Part shown: positions 9,572 through 16,984 of the stretch, in pieces
Numbering within the stretch: position 1 is the first letter of the stretch
How the letters are laid out: each line of letters opens with the position of its first letter
Source: Promicromonospora soli
GTDB taxonomy: Bacteria > Actinomycetota > Actinomycetes > Actinomycetales > Cellulomonadaceae
Reading direction: 5' to 3'
NCBI RefSeq assembly: GCF_014653785.1
Contig: NZ_BNAS01000012.1
Span: 1 to 59,659 of the forward strand
Length of the DNA: 59,659 nt
Notes under the pieces: generated by a model
What the model was told of the DNA's origin: nothing
The model's input: the letters and a program-made list of their open reading frames with translations, nothing else
Databases searched by the model: none
Program-made: the position numbers and the translations under genes

Positions 9572-10521
9572 TGGGACTGCTGGACGACATCGCCGCGCTC
9601 GCGAAGCTGGCGGCGGCGTCGATCGACGACGTCGGTGCGGCCACGGGCCGCGCGACCGCCAAGGCGGCCGGCGTGGTCGTGGACGACACGGCCGTGACGC
9701 CGCAGTACCTGCGGAGCGTCGCGGCGAAGCGCGAGCTGCCGATCGTGTGGAAGATCGCGGTCGGGTCGATCCGGAACAAGCTGGTCTTCATCCTCCCGGC
9801 CGCGCTGCTGCTCAGCCAGTTCCTGCCGTGGCTGCTGCCGATCGTCCTCATGATAGGCGGCACCTACCTCGCGTACGAGGGCGCGGAGAAGATCTGGCAC
9901 AAGGTCTCCGGCCACCACGACGCCGAGCTGCCGGCCACCGAGGTCAGCCCCGAGGCCGAGAAGAAGATGGTCGCGGGCGCCATCCGCACCGACCTCATCC
10001 TGTCGGCCGAGATCATGGTGATCGCCCTCGACGAGGTGGCCGACGAGACGTTCTGGTCCCGGCTCGCGATCCTCGTGGTCGTGGCGTTCGTCATCACGGT
10101 CATCGTCTACGGCATCGTCGCGGCCATCGTGAAGATGGACGACGTCGGGCTGCGGCTGGCCACGTACGACTCCGGGTTCTCGAGGACGCTGGGCCGCGGG
10201 CTCGTCAAGGCGATGCCGGTGGTCCTCGCGGTCATCTCCGTGGTCGGCACCGTGGCCATGCTCTGGGTGGGCGGGCACATCCTGCTCGTCAACCTGGGGG
10301 CCGACGGCACCGGCTGGATCCCCGCGCCCTACGAGTGGGTGCATCACATCGAGCTCGCGATCCACGACGGCGCCGGCGCGTTCGGCGGCACGCTCGGCTG
10401 GATCTTCAACACGCTGTGCTCCGCCGTCGTCGGCCTGGTGGTCGGTGGCCTCGTGGTGGCCGTGCTGCACCTGCTGCCGTCCCGGAAGAAGGAGACCCAG
10501 GAACACCCGGTCAGGGGCTGA
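9559..10521 (+). CDS. DUF808 (YedI-type) integral membrane protein
   Basis: A 320-residue protein with the conserved DUF808 start (GGLMGLLDDIAALAKLAAA), the segment AAGVVVDDTAVTPQYL, and several hydrophobic helices (about 78-105, 165-200, 220-250 and 285-310). DUF808/YedI proteins are conserved inner-membrane proteins of unknown role. The GTG at 9559 matches the MxGGLxxLLDD start of the family; the ATG at 9571 is an alternative that overlaps the stop of a possible 14-codon leader ORF (9527-9571) in a TGATG arrangement. The gene is convergent with the GNAT gene, with only two bases between their ends. Confidence 0.8.
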   Translation: MGGLMGLLDDIAALAKLAAASIDDVGAATGRATAKAAGVVVDDTAVTPQYLRSVAAKRELPIVWKIAVGSIRNKLVFILPAALLLSQFLPWLLPIVLMIGGTYLAYEGAEKIWHKVSGHHDAELPATEVSPEAEKKMVAGAIRTDLILSAEIMVIALDEVADETFWSRLAILVVVAFVITVIVYGIVAAIVKMDDVGLRLATYDSGFSRTLGRGLVKAMPVVLAVISVVGTVAMLWVGGHILLVNLGADGTGWIPAPYEWVHHIELAIHDGAGAFGGTLGWIFNTLCSAVVGLVVGGLVVAVLHLLPSRKKETQEHPVRG

Positions 10522-10523
10522 TC

Positions 10524-11288
10524 TCAGGGCCTGACCGGGGTGCGCAGGCTGGCGAAGGCCATTCGCCGGCGCAGCGTGAAGCCGAGCTTCTCGTAGAGCC
10601 GGATCGCGCCGGTGTTGTCCGCCGCAGCATGCAGCATGGCGCGCGCGCCGGGCTTGTCGACGCCGGGCTGGTGGACGTGGTGCACGACGTCGAGGACCAG
10701 GCGCGCGGCCAGGCCCTGGCCGCGGTACCGCTCGTCGGTCGCGACGGCGCTGATCTCGGTCCAGCCGGCGGGCCGCAGGCGCTCGCCGGCCATGGCCACG
10801 AGGCGCCCGTCGCGCCGGATCCCGATGTATCGACCCAGCTTGTAGGTGCGGGGCAGGAACGGGCCGGGCTGCGCGCGCGCCACCAGGTCCAGCATCTCGG
10901 GGACGTCGGCGGAGCCCAGGATCACCGCCTCGTCGTCGGGCCGCCCGCGCAGCCGCCCGGTCTCGACGAGCTGTACGCCCTCGAAGGGCTCTCCTCGCTC
11001 CCAGCCGGGTGGCAGCGTGACGGACTCCGGCGGGGCCGGGAACTCGGCGTCGTACCCGACCAGGTCGACTATCGCGTCCCAGACGCCCGGATCGTCCCAG
11101 GAGCGGACGGCGGCGAACGGCGAGACGTCGGTGGGGTACCGCCGGACGAGATCGCCGCCCTCCGCCAGGTGGGCGTGCGCTCCCGTGAGCGACGACCACG
11201 CGGGATTGTCCAGGGCGGCGTCGTCTTGGTCCCCGTCGCCGGACCCGGTGTTGTCCTGGACCGGGCGGTCCGCGTCGACGATGCTCAT
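10524..11288 (-). CDS. GNAT-family N-acetyltransferase
   Basis: A 254-residue protein with a C-terminal GNAT domain: the acetyl-CoA loop is seen as ERYRGQGLAARLVL (R/Q-x-x-G-x-A), with VATD just before it and NTGAIRLYEKLGF as motif B. The N-terminal half is a FR47-like extension (DLVGYDAEFPAPPESVTL). The start is the ATG at 11288 (MSIVDADRPVQDN); the longer open frame is not supported. It acetylates an unknown amine. It ends two bases from the convergent DUF808 gene. Confidence 0.8.
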   Translation of the reverse strand: MSIVDADRPVQDNTGSGDGDQDDAALDNPAWSSLTGAHAHLAEGGDLVRRYPTDVSPFAAVRSWDDPGVWDAIVDLVGYDAEFPAPPESVTLPPGWERGEPFEGVQLVETGRLRGRPDDEAVILGSADVPEMLDLVARAQPGPFLPRTYKLGRYIGIRRDGRLVAMAGERLRPAGWTEISAVATDERYRGQGLAARLVLDVVHHVHQPGVDKPGARAMLHAAADNTGAIRLYEKLGFTLRRRMAFASLRTPVRP

Positions 11289-11418
11289 GCGAGGTTTCCG
11301 GACGTGAGGTTCACGTCCATCACCAACGGGCGCCCGGCCGCGCGCATTCCGGTCCGGCCGCCCGTCGGTGACGCACGCACCGCCCACCGGCGGCAACCGC
11401 TCAGCACAACGGAACCGC

Positions 11419-11925
11419 TCAGCGCAGCGCCGCCTCCGCGGCGCGCGAGGGCGCGGGCGCCCTGAAGATCGCCACGATGTTGACGACGAGCGCCACTGCG
11501 ACGATGGCCATCACGGGCACCAGCAGTTCAGCGCTCGTGGACGGCCCGGTAGCCAGGAGGTCCCAACGGCCGATCGCGACAGTCCCGGCGAGCATCGCCC
11601 ACAGCGCGGTCTCCAGCGCGGGGAGCCATTCGCCGGCCCGGACGTGGAAGCCGCTCGCCATCAGTGTGACGACAGCGATGCCGACCGCTGCGAGCGGCGT
11701 CGTCCACTCGAAGGTGTCCAGGAGCATCGGGAGGATCAGCGCGACGGGCGCGGCGACCTCCGCGATGCCGATCAGGATGGTGAGCGGTCGTGGGACGTCG
11801 TCGAACCCGGTCCAGCGGTCGATGCCGCGCCCGAGGATCTTGGGCAGGCCCGCGAACAGGAAGAACAGGGCGAGCAGGATCTGCGCCGCCCACAGCGTGG
11901 TGGTGAGCAGGGTGGTGGTGAGCAT
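11419..11925 (-). CDS. DoxX-family membrane protein
   Basis: A 168-residue protein with four predicted helices (about 8-26, 50-68, 78-96 and 130-152) and the DoxX signature ALFFLFAGLPKIL near the N terminus. DoxX-like proteins are small quinone- or redox-associated membrane proteins, and in actinobacteria they are often targets of ECF41/SigJ-type sigma factors. Its gene diverges from such a sigma gene, and a matching promoter (CGTCACA-N16-CGTC) reads toward it. A role in oxidative or envelope stress is inferred from this context. Confidence 0.85.
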   Translation of the reverse strand: MLTTTLLTTTLWAAQILLALFFLFAGLPKILGRGIDRWTGFDDVPRPLTILIGIAEVAAPVALILPMLLDTFEWTTPLAAVGIAVVTLMASGFHVRAGEWLPALETALWAMLAGTVAIGRWDLLATGPSTSAELLVPVMAIVAVALVVNIVAIFRAPAPSRAAEAALR

Positions 11926-11975
11926 GGTGCTCCTTCAGCTTGTCGGCCGGCGGGTTGCCGGCGGCTGCGGGACAG

Positions 11976-12002
11976 GACGAACGGGAGGGCACGTGTGTGA
12001 CG
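11976..12002 (-). promoter_or_regulatory. ECF41-type promoter reading toward doxX
   Basis: On the minus strand the sequence reads CGTCACA (12002-11996), 16 bp, then CGTC (11979-11976). ECF41 sigma factors recognise TGTCACA-N16-CGTC, so this differs by one base at the edge of the -35. The transcript would start about 43 bp before the DoxX ATG. Confidence 0.65.
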
Positions 12003-12003
12003 C

Positions 12004-12030
12004 TGTCACACGGGAGAGGACGCGATCGTC
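12004..12030 (+). promoter_or_regulatory. ECF41-type autoregulatory promoter of sigJ
   Basis: TGTCACA (12004-12010), a 16-bp spacer, and CGTC (12027-12030) match the published ECF41 consensus exactly. The sigma ATG lies eight bases past the -10, which implies a leaderless mRNA. The -35 elements of this and the opposing promoter form a perfect 7-3-7 dyad (11995-12011). Confidence 0.75.
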
Positions 12031-12038
12031 TTGTGCAC

Positions 12039-12944
12039 ATGACTGAAAACGAACGCAGCGCAACCGAACGCAGCGCAACCGAACGCAGCGCAACCGAACG
12101 CAGCGCAACCGAACGCGTAGCCGCCGCCTCGCGGGACGACCGGGCCTATCTGCTCGCCGTCGCGCACCGGATCCTGGGCGATCTCGCCGAGGCCGAGGAC
12201 GTGGTGCAGGACGCGTTCGCGCGCCTCGCGGCGCAGGAGGTCGGCGAGATCCGGGACCTGCGCGGCTGGCTGGTCGTGGTGGTGCGCCGGCTCGCGCTGG
12301 ACCGGATCGGCTCGGCGCACGGCCGGCTCTCGGCGCCGCACGACCCGACCGGCTGGGACTTCGACGTGGTGGCGGACGCGCCGGACCCGGCGGACCGCGT
12401 CACCCTGGACGACGAGATCCGGCGCGCGCTGTCCGTGGTGCTCGAGCAGCTCACGCCGGGGGAGCGAGCGGCATTCCTGCTGCACGACGTGTTCGGGATC
12501 CCGTTCGAGAGCGTGGCCGAGATGGTAGGCCGCACTTCCGCCGCGTGCCGGCAGCTGGCGAGCCGCGCCCGGCGCGCGATCCGGGAGTCCGGTCCGACGG
12601 CGGACGCGCCGCGCGCCGATCCGGAGCTGCAGGGCGTCGTCGACAGCTTCATCGCGGCGTGCGCCGGGGGAGACCTGGACGCGCTGGCGCGGATCCTGCA
12701 CCGCGACGTGTCGGGCTGGGCGACCTTGCGCGGCGAGCGCGTCGGGTTCGACGTCGGCGCCGAGCGGGTGGCTGCCGGATCGCTGAAGTACCTGGGTCCG
12801 CAGTCCGGCTGGACGCTGGCTCCGCTGGCCCTGGACGACGGAATGGCCGTCGTCGGCACGCGGGGCGGCGACCCGGTGGCGCTGATCCGGCTGCTGATCA
12901 CCGACGGCCTGATCGCGGCGATCCATACGGTGCTGCTGCGCTGA
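12039..12944 (+). CDS. sigJ: ECF sigma factor, SigJ/ECF41-like, with C-terminal NTF2-like domain
   Basis: A 301-residue sigma factor. After an N-terminal repeat tract (four ERSAT units), region 2 (AYLLAVAHRILGDLAEAEDVVQDAF) and region 4 (LTPGERAAFLLHDVFGIPF, then VGRTSAACRQLASRARRAIR) are clear. A ~110-residue SnoaL/NTF2-like C-terminal domain follows. This architecture is that of SigJ/ECF41 factors, in which the C-terminal domain replaces an anti-sigma factor. The usual DGGGR signature of ECF41 is not recognisable here (WATLRGER instead). The ATG at 12039 is chosen because it sits just past an ECF41 promoter. Confidence 0.85.
   Translation: MTENERSATERSATERSATERSATERVAAASRDDRAYLLAVAHRILGDLAEAEDVVQDAFARLAAQEVGEIRDLRGWLVVVVRRLALDRIGSAHGRLSAPHDPTGWDFDVVADAPDPADRVTLDDEIRRALSVVLEQLTPGERAAFLLHDVFGIPFESVAEMVGRTSAACRQLASRARRAIRESGPTADAPRADPELQGVVDSFIAACAGGDLDALARILHRDVSGWATLRGERVGFDVGAERVAAGSLKYLGPQSGWTLAPLALDDGMAVVGTRGGDPVALIRLLITDGLIAAIHTVLLR
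12051..12110 (+). repeat. Four perfect 15-bp tandem repeats inside sigJ
   Basis: GAACGCAGCGCAACC is repeated four times without change, in frame, encoding (ERSAT)x4, followed by a degenerate fifth start (GAACGCGTA). It lies four codons after the start. Perfect short repeats at this position can change copy number by slippage; each step is 15 bp, so the frame is kept and only the length of the N-terminal tail changes. Confidence 0.95.
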
Positions 12945-13024
12945 CCACCGCGAGTGAACGATGTTGCGGTGAACGATGCTGCGCGGCCCTCGCCGCGATC
13001 TGGGACCGGCACCCGGCGCCGGGC

Positions 13025-13055
13025 TTGCCTTCGAGCGCGCTCGAAGACCTAGCGT
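13025..13055 (+). promoter_or_regulatory. MerR-type promoter with 19-bp spacer and 18-bp palindrome
   Basis: TTGCCT (13025-13030) and TAGCGT (13050-13055) are 19 bp apart, the over-long spacer typical of MerR-activated promoters. The perfect palindrome CTTCGAGCGCGCTCGAAG (13029-13046) fills it. The ATG of the SDR gene follows exactly seven bases after the -10, so the mRNA should be leaderless. A MerR gene lies immediately downstream of that SDR. Confidence 0.7.
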
Positions 13056-13062
13056 CCCGGTC

Positions 13063-13932
13063 ATGACGACGATCAGCAGCAAGACGTGGCTCATCACCGG
13101 CGCGAGCTCGGGTCTCGGCCTGGCCCTGGCCGAGAACGCGCTGCGGGCAGGCGAACGGGTTGTCGGGACGGCGCGCAGGACCAGCCGGTTCGACGCGCTC
13201 CGGGCCAGGTACGGGGATCGGCTGCTCGCGGTTGAGCACGACGTGCGGGACACCGCCGGGGCCGCCGCGGTCGCGCGGCGGGCCCTGGACGTGTTCGGGC
13301 GGGTCGACGTGCTCGTCAACAACGCCGGTGCCGGACAGGTCGGGGCCGCCGAGGAGATCTCGGACGGCCAGTTGCGGGACATGCTCGAACAGCACCTCTT
13401 CGGCCCTGCCGCCTATGTGCGCGCGGTCCTCCCGCACATGCGGGAACGAGGTTCGGGCGCGATCGTGCAGATGAGCAGCCAGGGTGGGCGCATGTCGTTC
13501 CCCGCGGTCGGCAGCTACTCGGCCGGCAAGTTCGCTCTGGAGGGCTGGTCCGAGGCCCTCGCGGGCGAGGTCGCCCCCTTCGGGATCCGCGTGCTGATCG
13601 TTGAGCCCAGCCGGTTCCGCACCGAGTTCAACGCGCCCGAGGTACTCGGCACGGCGGCACAGGACCCGATCTACGACGCGGTGACCGGCGCCGTGCGCTC
13701 GAACATGGCCGAGGCCGACGGCATCCAGGAGGGCGACCCGGAGCGCGCGGCCGCCGTGATCCGCGATGTGCTCGACGCCTTCGACGCGCCGCTGCGGCTG
13801 CCGCTCGGTGCCGAGGCGGTCCGCAACCTCAGGCGCGCCTACGCGAGTGCGCTCGACGACGTAGAGAAGTGGGCTCGGGCGAGCGAGTCGGCGGACTTCC
13901 CGGGCGTGCCCCCGGCCGTGCGGGCATTCTGA
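13063..13932 (+). CDS. Short-chain dehydrogenase/reductase under MerR control
   Basis: A 289-residue classical SDR: cofactor loop TGASSGLG (about residues 12-19), NNAG (about 86-89), catalytic Ser in VQMSSQGG and the YxxxK pair in SYSAGKFALEG. The length and the VEPSRFRTEFN segment fit the group of SDRs that act on small aldehydes or ketones. The start at 13063 is fixed by the MerR-type promoter, whose -10 ends seven bases upstream; the earlier in-frame start at 12976 would lie upstream of that promoter. The MerR gene follows after 40 bp. A substrate that is itself the MerR inducer is plausible; no substrate can be named. Confidence 0.85.
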   Translation: MTTISSKTWLITGASSGLGLALAENALRAGERVVGTARRTSRFDALRARYGDRLLAVEHDVRDTAGAAAVARRALDVFGRVDVLVNNAGAGQVGAAEEISDGQLRDMLEQHLFGPAAYVRAVLPHMRERGSGAIVQMSSQGGRMSFPAVGSYSAGKFALEGWSEALAGEVAPFGIRVLIVEPSRFRTEFNAPEVLGTAAQDPIYDAVTGAVRSNMAEADGIQEGDPERAAAVIRDVLDAFDAPLRLPLGAEAVRNLRRAYASALDDVEKWARASESADFPGVPPAVRAF

Positions 13933-13972
13933 TGGTCCGTCCGATCCAGGCCGGCGACTTTAGGCTGACGAC

Positions 13973-14503
13973 ATGGCAACGGACGATCTGATGTCGCGGG
14001 CGCTGGCGGCTCTGGGGGACGACGGCGCGCCGTCGGTCGAGGTGATCCAGGCCCTCGCCGACCCGGCCGGGACCTCCGAGCCGATGACCATCGCCGAGGC
14101 GGCCGCCCACCTGGACGTCTCGCCCCACACGCTGCGCTACTACGAGCGGGCCGGCCTGGTCGCGGTGAGCCGCGACGCCGCCGGCCACCGGGTATACGAC
14201 GCCGACGCAGTGCGCCGCCTGGTGTTCCTCACCCGGATGCGGCTGTCCGGCATGCCCGTGCGCGACCTGCAGCACTACGTCTCGCTGGTCGACGCCGGGA
14301 AGCAGACCGAGCCCGAGCGGCTCGACATCCTCCTGGAGCACCGCGACACCATCCGCCGTCGGATCCGGGAACTGACGCTCTCCCTGGCGGCCACGGAGTA
14401 CAAGATCGCCACCTATGGGGGATCGACCGGGCCGGACGTCGACTCCGCTGCCGCCCCAAACGTCGTTGCCGACGACGTCCTGGACCAGGTCCACCGACGC
14501 TGA
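13973..14503 (+). CDS. MerR-family transcriptional regulator
   Basis: A 176-residue protein. After a ~34-residue N-terminal extension comes the MerR winged helix: MTIAEAAAHLDVSPHTLRYYERAGLV, split here as an HTH (SPHTLRYYE) and wing (GHRVYDADAVRRLVFLTRMR). A coiled coil (DILLEHRDTIRRRIREL) and a short effector tail follow; there are no Cys clusters, so it is not a metal sensor. It resembles the MerR proteins that respond to drugs or aldehydes. The ATG at 13973 follows a possible leaderless -10 (TAGGCT, 13961-13966). It very likely binds the palindrome at 13029-13046 upstream of the SDR gene. Confidence 0.87.
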   Translation: MATDDLMSRALAALGDDGAPSVEVIQALADPAGTSEPMTIAEAAAHLDVSPHTLRYYERAGLVAVSRDAAGHRVYDADAVRRLVFLTRMRLSGMPVRDLQHYVSLVDAGKQTEPERLDILLEHRDTIRRRIRELTLSLAATEYKIATYGGSTGPDVDSAAAPNVVADDVLDQVHRR

Positions 14504-14592
14504 CCCAATATCAAGCTCTCGAACACACCCTGAGGTGCCCCGCCACGAAGATAATTGGCCGATCTCACTGGCGCGCTCCGACCTGGACATCC

Positions 14593-15354
14593 TCAGGCCG
14601 AGTCCTTCGTGATGCTCCAGCCGCCGTCGACGTTGAGCTCGACACCCGTGATGAACGAAGCGCGGTCGGAGCAGAGGTACACGATCGCGTCGGCGACCTC
14701 GGATGCCTCGCCCAGGCGTCCGAGGGCGGTCGCTCCCGCGGCACTGGCCCGGTCCGCCTCGCCGACGCCGTCCCAGTGCGGCGTGAGCACCGGGCCGGGC
14801 AGCACACTGTTGACCCGGACGGCCGGCGCGTACTCGGCGGCGAGCTGGCGGGCCAGCCCTGTCATCCCCGCCTTGGCTGAGGCGTACGCGGCCCGGCCCG
14901 GCAGCCCGAAGTGCGCGTGCACCGACGACACCATGACCACTGCGCCCCGCCCCGACGACGACAGATCAGTCAGGTGCGCGCGGGTGGCGAGGTAGGCGCC
15001 GGTGAGGCTGACGCGGAGCTGCCGCTCCCAGCTCGACAGCGGCGTCTCCTCCAGCGACGCGACCTGGACCGCGTACGCGTTGTTCACGAGGATCTCGGGC
15101 CGCCCGAGCTCGGCGCGGCAGACGACGACGGCGTCGGCCCAGGCCGCCTCGTCGGCGACGTCCATCACGGACGCCGCGGCGCGGTGGCCGGCGTCGCGCA
15201 GCTCGTCGCGGAGGTCGTGCACGGTCGGGGAGACGTCGACGAGGAAGACGCCGGCGCCGTCCTCCGCGAGCCGCCGAGCCGTGGCAGCGCCGATGCCCCG
15301 GGCGGCGCCGGTGACGACGGCCGTGCGGCCGTCCAGGGGGAGAGCACTCGTCAT
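14593..15354 (-). CDS. Short-chain dehydrogenase (SDR), catabolic type
   Basis: A 253-residue classical SDR with TGAARGIG (about 15-22), the variant NNAYA in place of NNAG, MVSSVHAH for the catalytic Ser, and YASAK as the Tyr-Lys pair. The C terminus is the usual SFITGVELNVDGGW. The fold is well conserved and NAD(H) use is likely (acidic VDVS after beta 2). It is separated by about 40 bp from the lyase gene further along the minus strand and may share its regulation, but its substrate is not evident from the sequence. Confidence 0.85.
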   Translation of the reverse strand: MTSALPLDGRTAVVTGAARGIGAATARRLAEDGAGVFLVDVSPTVHDLRDELRDAGHRAAASVMDVADEAAWADAVVVCRAELGRPEILVNNAYAVQVASLEETPLSSWERQLRVSLTGAYLATRAHLTDLSSSGRGAVVMVSSVHAHFGLPGRAAYASAKAGMTGLARQLAAEYAPAVRVNSVLPGPVLTPHWDGVGEADRASAAGATALGRLGEASEVADAIVYLCSDRASFITGVELNVDGGWSITKDSA

Positions 15355-15393
15355 CAGAGCAGTATCGGGGATCGCGGTGTCAGCGCGCGTGCA

Positions 15394-16860
15394 TCACCGC
15401 GAGTGCATCAGCGTGGTGAAGCCGAGCTGGTCGTAGCCGCCCCCGTTGCCGTAGTCCCCGCCCCCGCCGTCGGCGCGGATGCTCTCGGCCATCCGCCGGG
15501 TCCAGGGAGCGGAGAGCCCCTTGCGGCCGGAGTAGTGGCCGAGGACGATGTCCCACACGGGCCGGATGTGGCCGCGTGAGTAGTCGCTGACCACCGTGTG
15601 GGTGTCCCATCCGACGTGGGCGGCGATGGCGGTGGTCCCGGACTGCCACGTGTAGTCGGTGAACGGGACGTCGTAGCCGAGGTTGTACTTGGCGACGTAC
15701 TCAGCTCCCTTGAGGAAGCGGTTGTTGTCGTAGCCGTAGCAGTCGACTCCCTGGTGCCAGGCCATCTCGCAGAAGGTGGCCATCATGCCGATGCCCATCA
15801 CGGTGTGCCCCTGGTCGCGGCCGGCCTCCTGCCACTGGGCCAGGCCCTGACGGTCGTACACGAACGGGATGGCGTTCTTGATGGACCCGTTGCCCTTGCC
15901 GTTCTTGAAGTAGCTGATGGCCCGGTTCACCAGGTCCTTGCGGTCGGTGAAGGCACCGATGGCCAGCACCGAGCACATGTTGCACAGGTCCCAGTTGGCC
16001 CAGTAGTTCGTGATCACCGCGCCGTTGTGGATGGTCAGGAAGTGCTCGTTCATCGGGTAGAAGATCTCGAGGAGCATCTTCTTGAAGCGCGGCAGGTCGA
16101 AGTCGGGGTGGTCGCGCACGAGCTCGCCCGCGTTGGCGAACTGGTAGCCGTGGATCCCTGCCGCGAGGAAGCGGTCGGCGTTGCCGCCCAGGGACCGCAG
16201 CGTGCCCGACCAGGCGTTGAGGATGCGGACGGCGGCGTCGCCGTGGGCCTTCTCGCCGCTGATCCGCCAGCGCAGGCCATTCTGGTAGGCGGCGTGGATG
16301 TCGGCGTACATCTGGCCGACGTTGTCGCCGGCGACGCCTCGGATCACATCCGTCAGCGGACGGGGCTGCCAGTCGGCGGCCGACCGGCCGTTGGCGACCA
16401 GGCGGTCCCAGCCCGACGCCCAGGGCTGGGCACCCGCGGCGACCTTGTTTGCGACGTTCTCGAGGTCGGCCGCGGAGTGCAGCAGGCCGGGCCGCGTCGG
16501 GTCCACGGGCTTGGGCGTTGCTGAGGGCGTGGCCGACGCCGACGCGGAGGCCGAGGCCGAAGGGGAACCGGACGGGGAGGGCGACCCCGACGGCGAGGGG
16601 GAGGTCGAGGGGGACGCGGACGGCGAGCCGCTGGGGGAGCTGCTCGGGCGCCCGAGGGTGGCTGAGCCGCCCGGGCCGCTCGCTCCCGCGGGCGTCATCG
16701 TCCCGGTTCCGTCCGGGCGCGCCGCCCAGGCGGACCAGGCGATGAAGGGGACCGCGGCGGCGGCGCCGGCGAGGATGGCACGGCGGGTGACCTTGCTCGG
16801 GGAGGAGAGCGGTCCGCGGGCGTGGCTCGCCCGCGGACCGGGGGTGTCCTTCGGAGACAT
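15394..16860 (-). CDS. Tat-exported alginate-lyase-superfamily polysaccharide lyase
   Basis: A 488-residue protein starting at ATG 16860 (MSPKDTPGPR), preceded by GGAAGAAG. A Tat-like signal (KVTRRAILAGAAAAVPF, about 24-40) is followed by a long Ser/Pro linker of SPSGSPS units (about 70-115) and then a PF05426-like (alpha/alpha) toroid with the conserved segments NAWSGTL, HNGAVITNYWANWDLCN and QEAGRDQGH. Families with this fold (PL5, PL38) cleave uronate-containing polysaccharides; the substrate here is unproven. It is a paralogue of the next gene with stretches of identical DNA. The linker suggests attachment at, or extension from, the cell surface. Confidence 0.8.
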   Translation of the reverse strand: MSPKDTPGPRASHARGPLSSPSKVTRRAILAGAAAAVPFIAWSAWAARPDGTGTMTPAGASGPGGSATLGRPSSSPSGSPSASPSTSPSPSGSPSPSGSPSASASASASATPSATPKPVDPTRPGLLHSAADLENVANKVAAGAQPWASGWDRLVANGRSAADWQPRPLTDVIRGVAGDNVGQMYADIHAAYQNGLRWRISGEKAHGDAAVRILNAWSGTLRSLGGNADRFLAAGIHGYQFANAGELVRDHPDFDLPRFKKMLLEIFYPMNEHFLTIHNGAVITNYWANWDLCNMCSVLAIGAFTDRKDLVNRAISYFKNGKGNGSIKNAIPFVYDRQGLAQWQEAGRDQGHTVMGIGMMATFCEMAWHQGVDCYGYDNNRFLKGAEYVAKYNLGYDVPFTDYTWQSGTTAIAAHVGWDTHTVVSDYSRGHIRPVWDIVLGHYSGRKGLSAPWTRRMAESIRADGGGGDYGNGGGYDQLGFTTLMHSR

Positions 16861-16899
16861 CTTCTTCCGTTCGGTCGAGGCTGGGGGACTCGAGTGCGG

Positions 16900-16911
16900 G
16901 AGAACGTTATC
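16900..16911. promoter_or_regulatory. LacI-type operator upstream of the first lyase gene
   Basis: GAGAACGTTATC is one mismatch from the perfect palindrome GATAACGTTATC found upstream of the paralogous lyase (18848-18859). On the minus strand both read TGATAACGTT followed by A or C, then TCCCG. It lies 40 bp before the ATG at 16860. AACGTT-centred dyads are typical of LacI-family regulators. Confidence 0.55.
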
Positions 16912-16984
16912 AGGACAATTCACCCACACGGTTTGGGTCACCCTAGCGCGTCTACCGGACGGCCCTCACAGGGAAACGGTTTCG

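Noticed and set aside
9259-11199. A 646-residue minus-strand frame spanning copB end, DUF808 and GNAT
   Set aside because: It runs antisense to DUF808 and out of frame with the GNAT gene; no motif is seen in its product.
11995-12011. CRP-like site (TGTGA...TCACA)
   Set aside because: The spacer is five bases rather than six, and the sequence is fully explained as the two overlapping ECF41 -35 elements.
12051-12110. Sequencing or assembly artefact of the 15-bp repeat
   Set aside because: The repeat is in frame and short enough to be read through by any platform. An error cannot be excluded but is not the simplest view.
16500-16660. Repetitive GC-rich stretch as a mobile or regulatory repeat
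   Set aside because: It encodes the Ser/Pro/Ala linker of the secreted lyase and is explained by low-complexity protein sequence.
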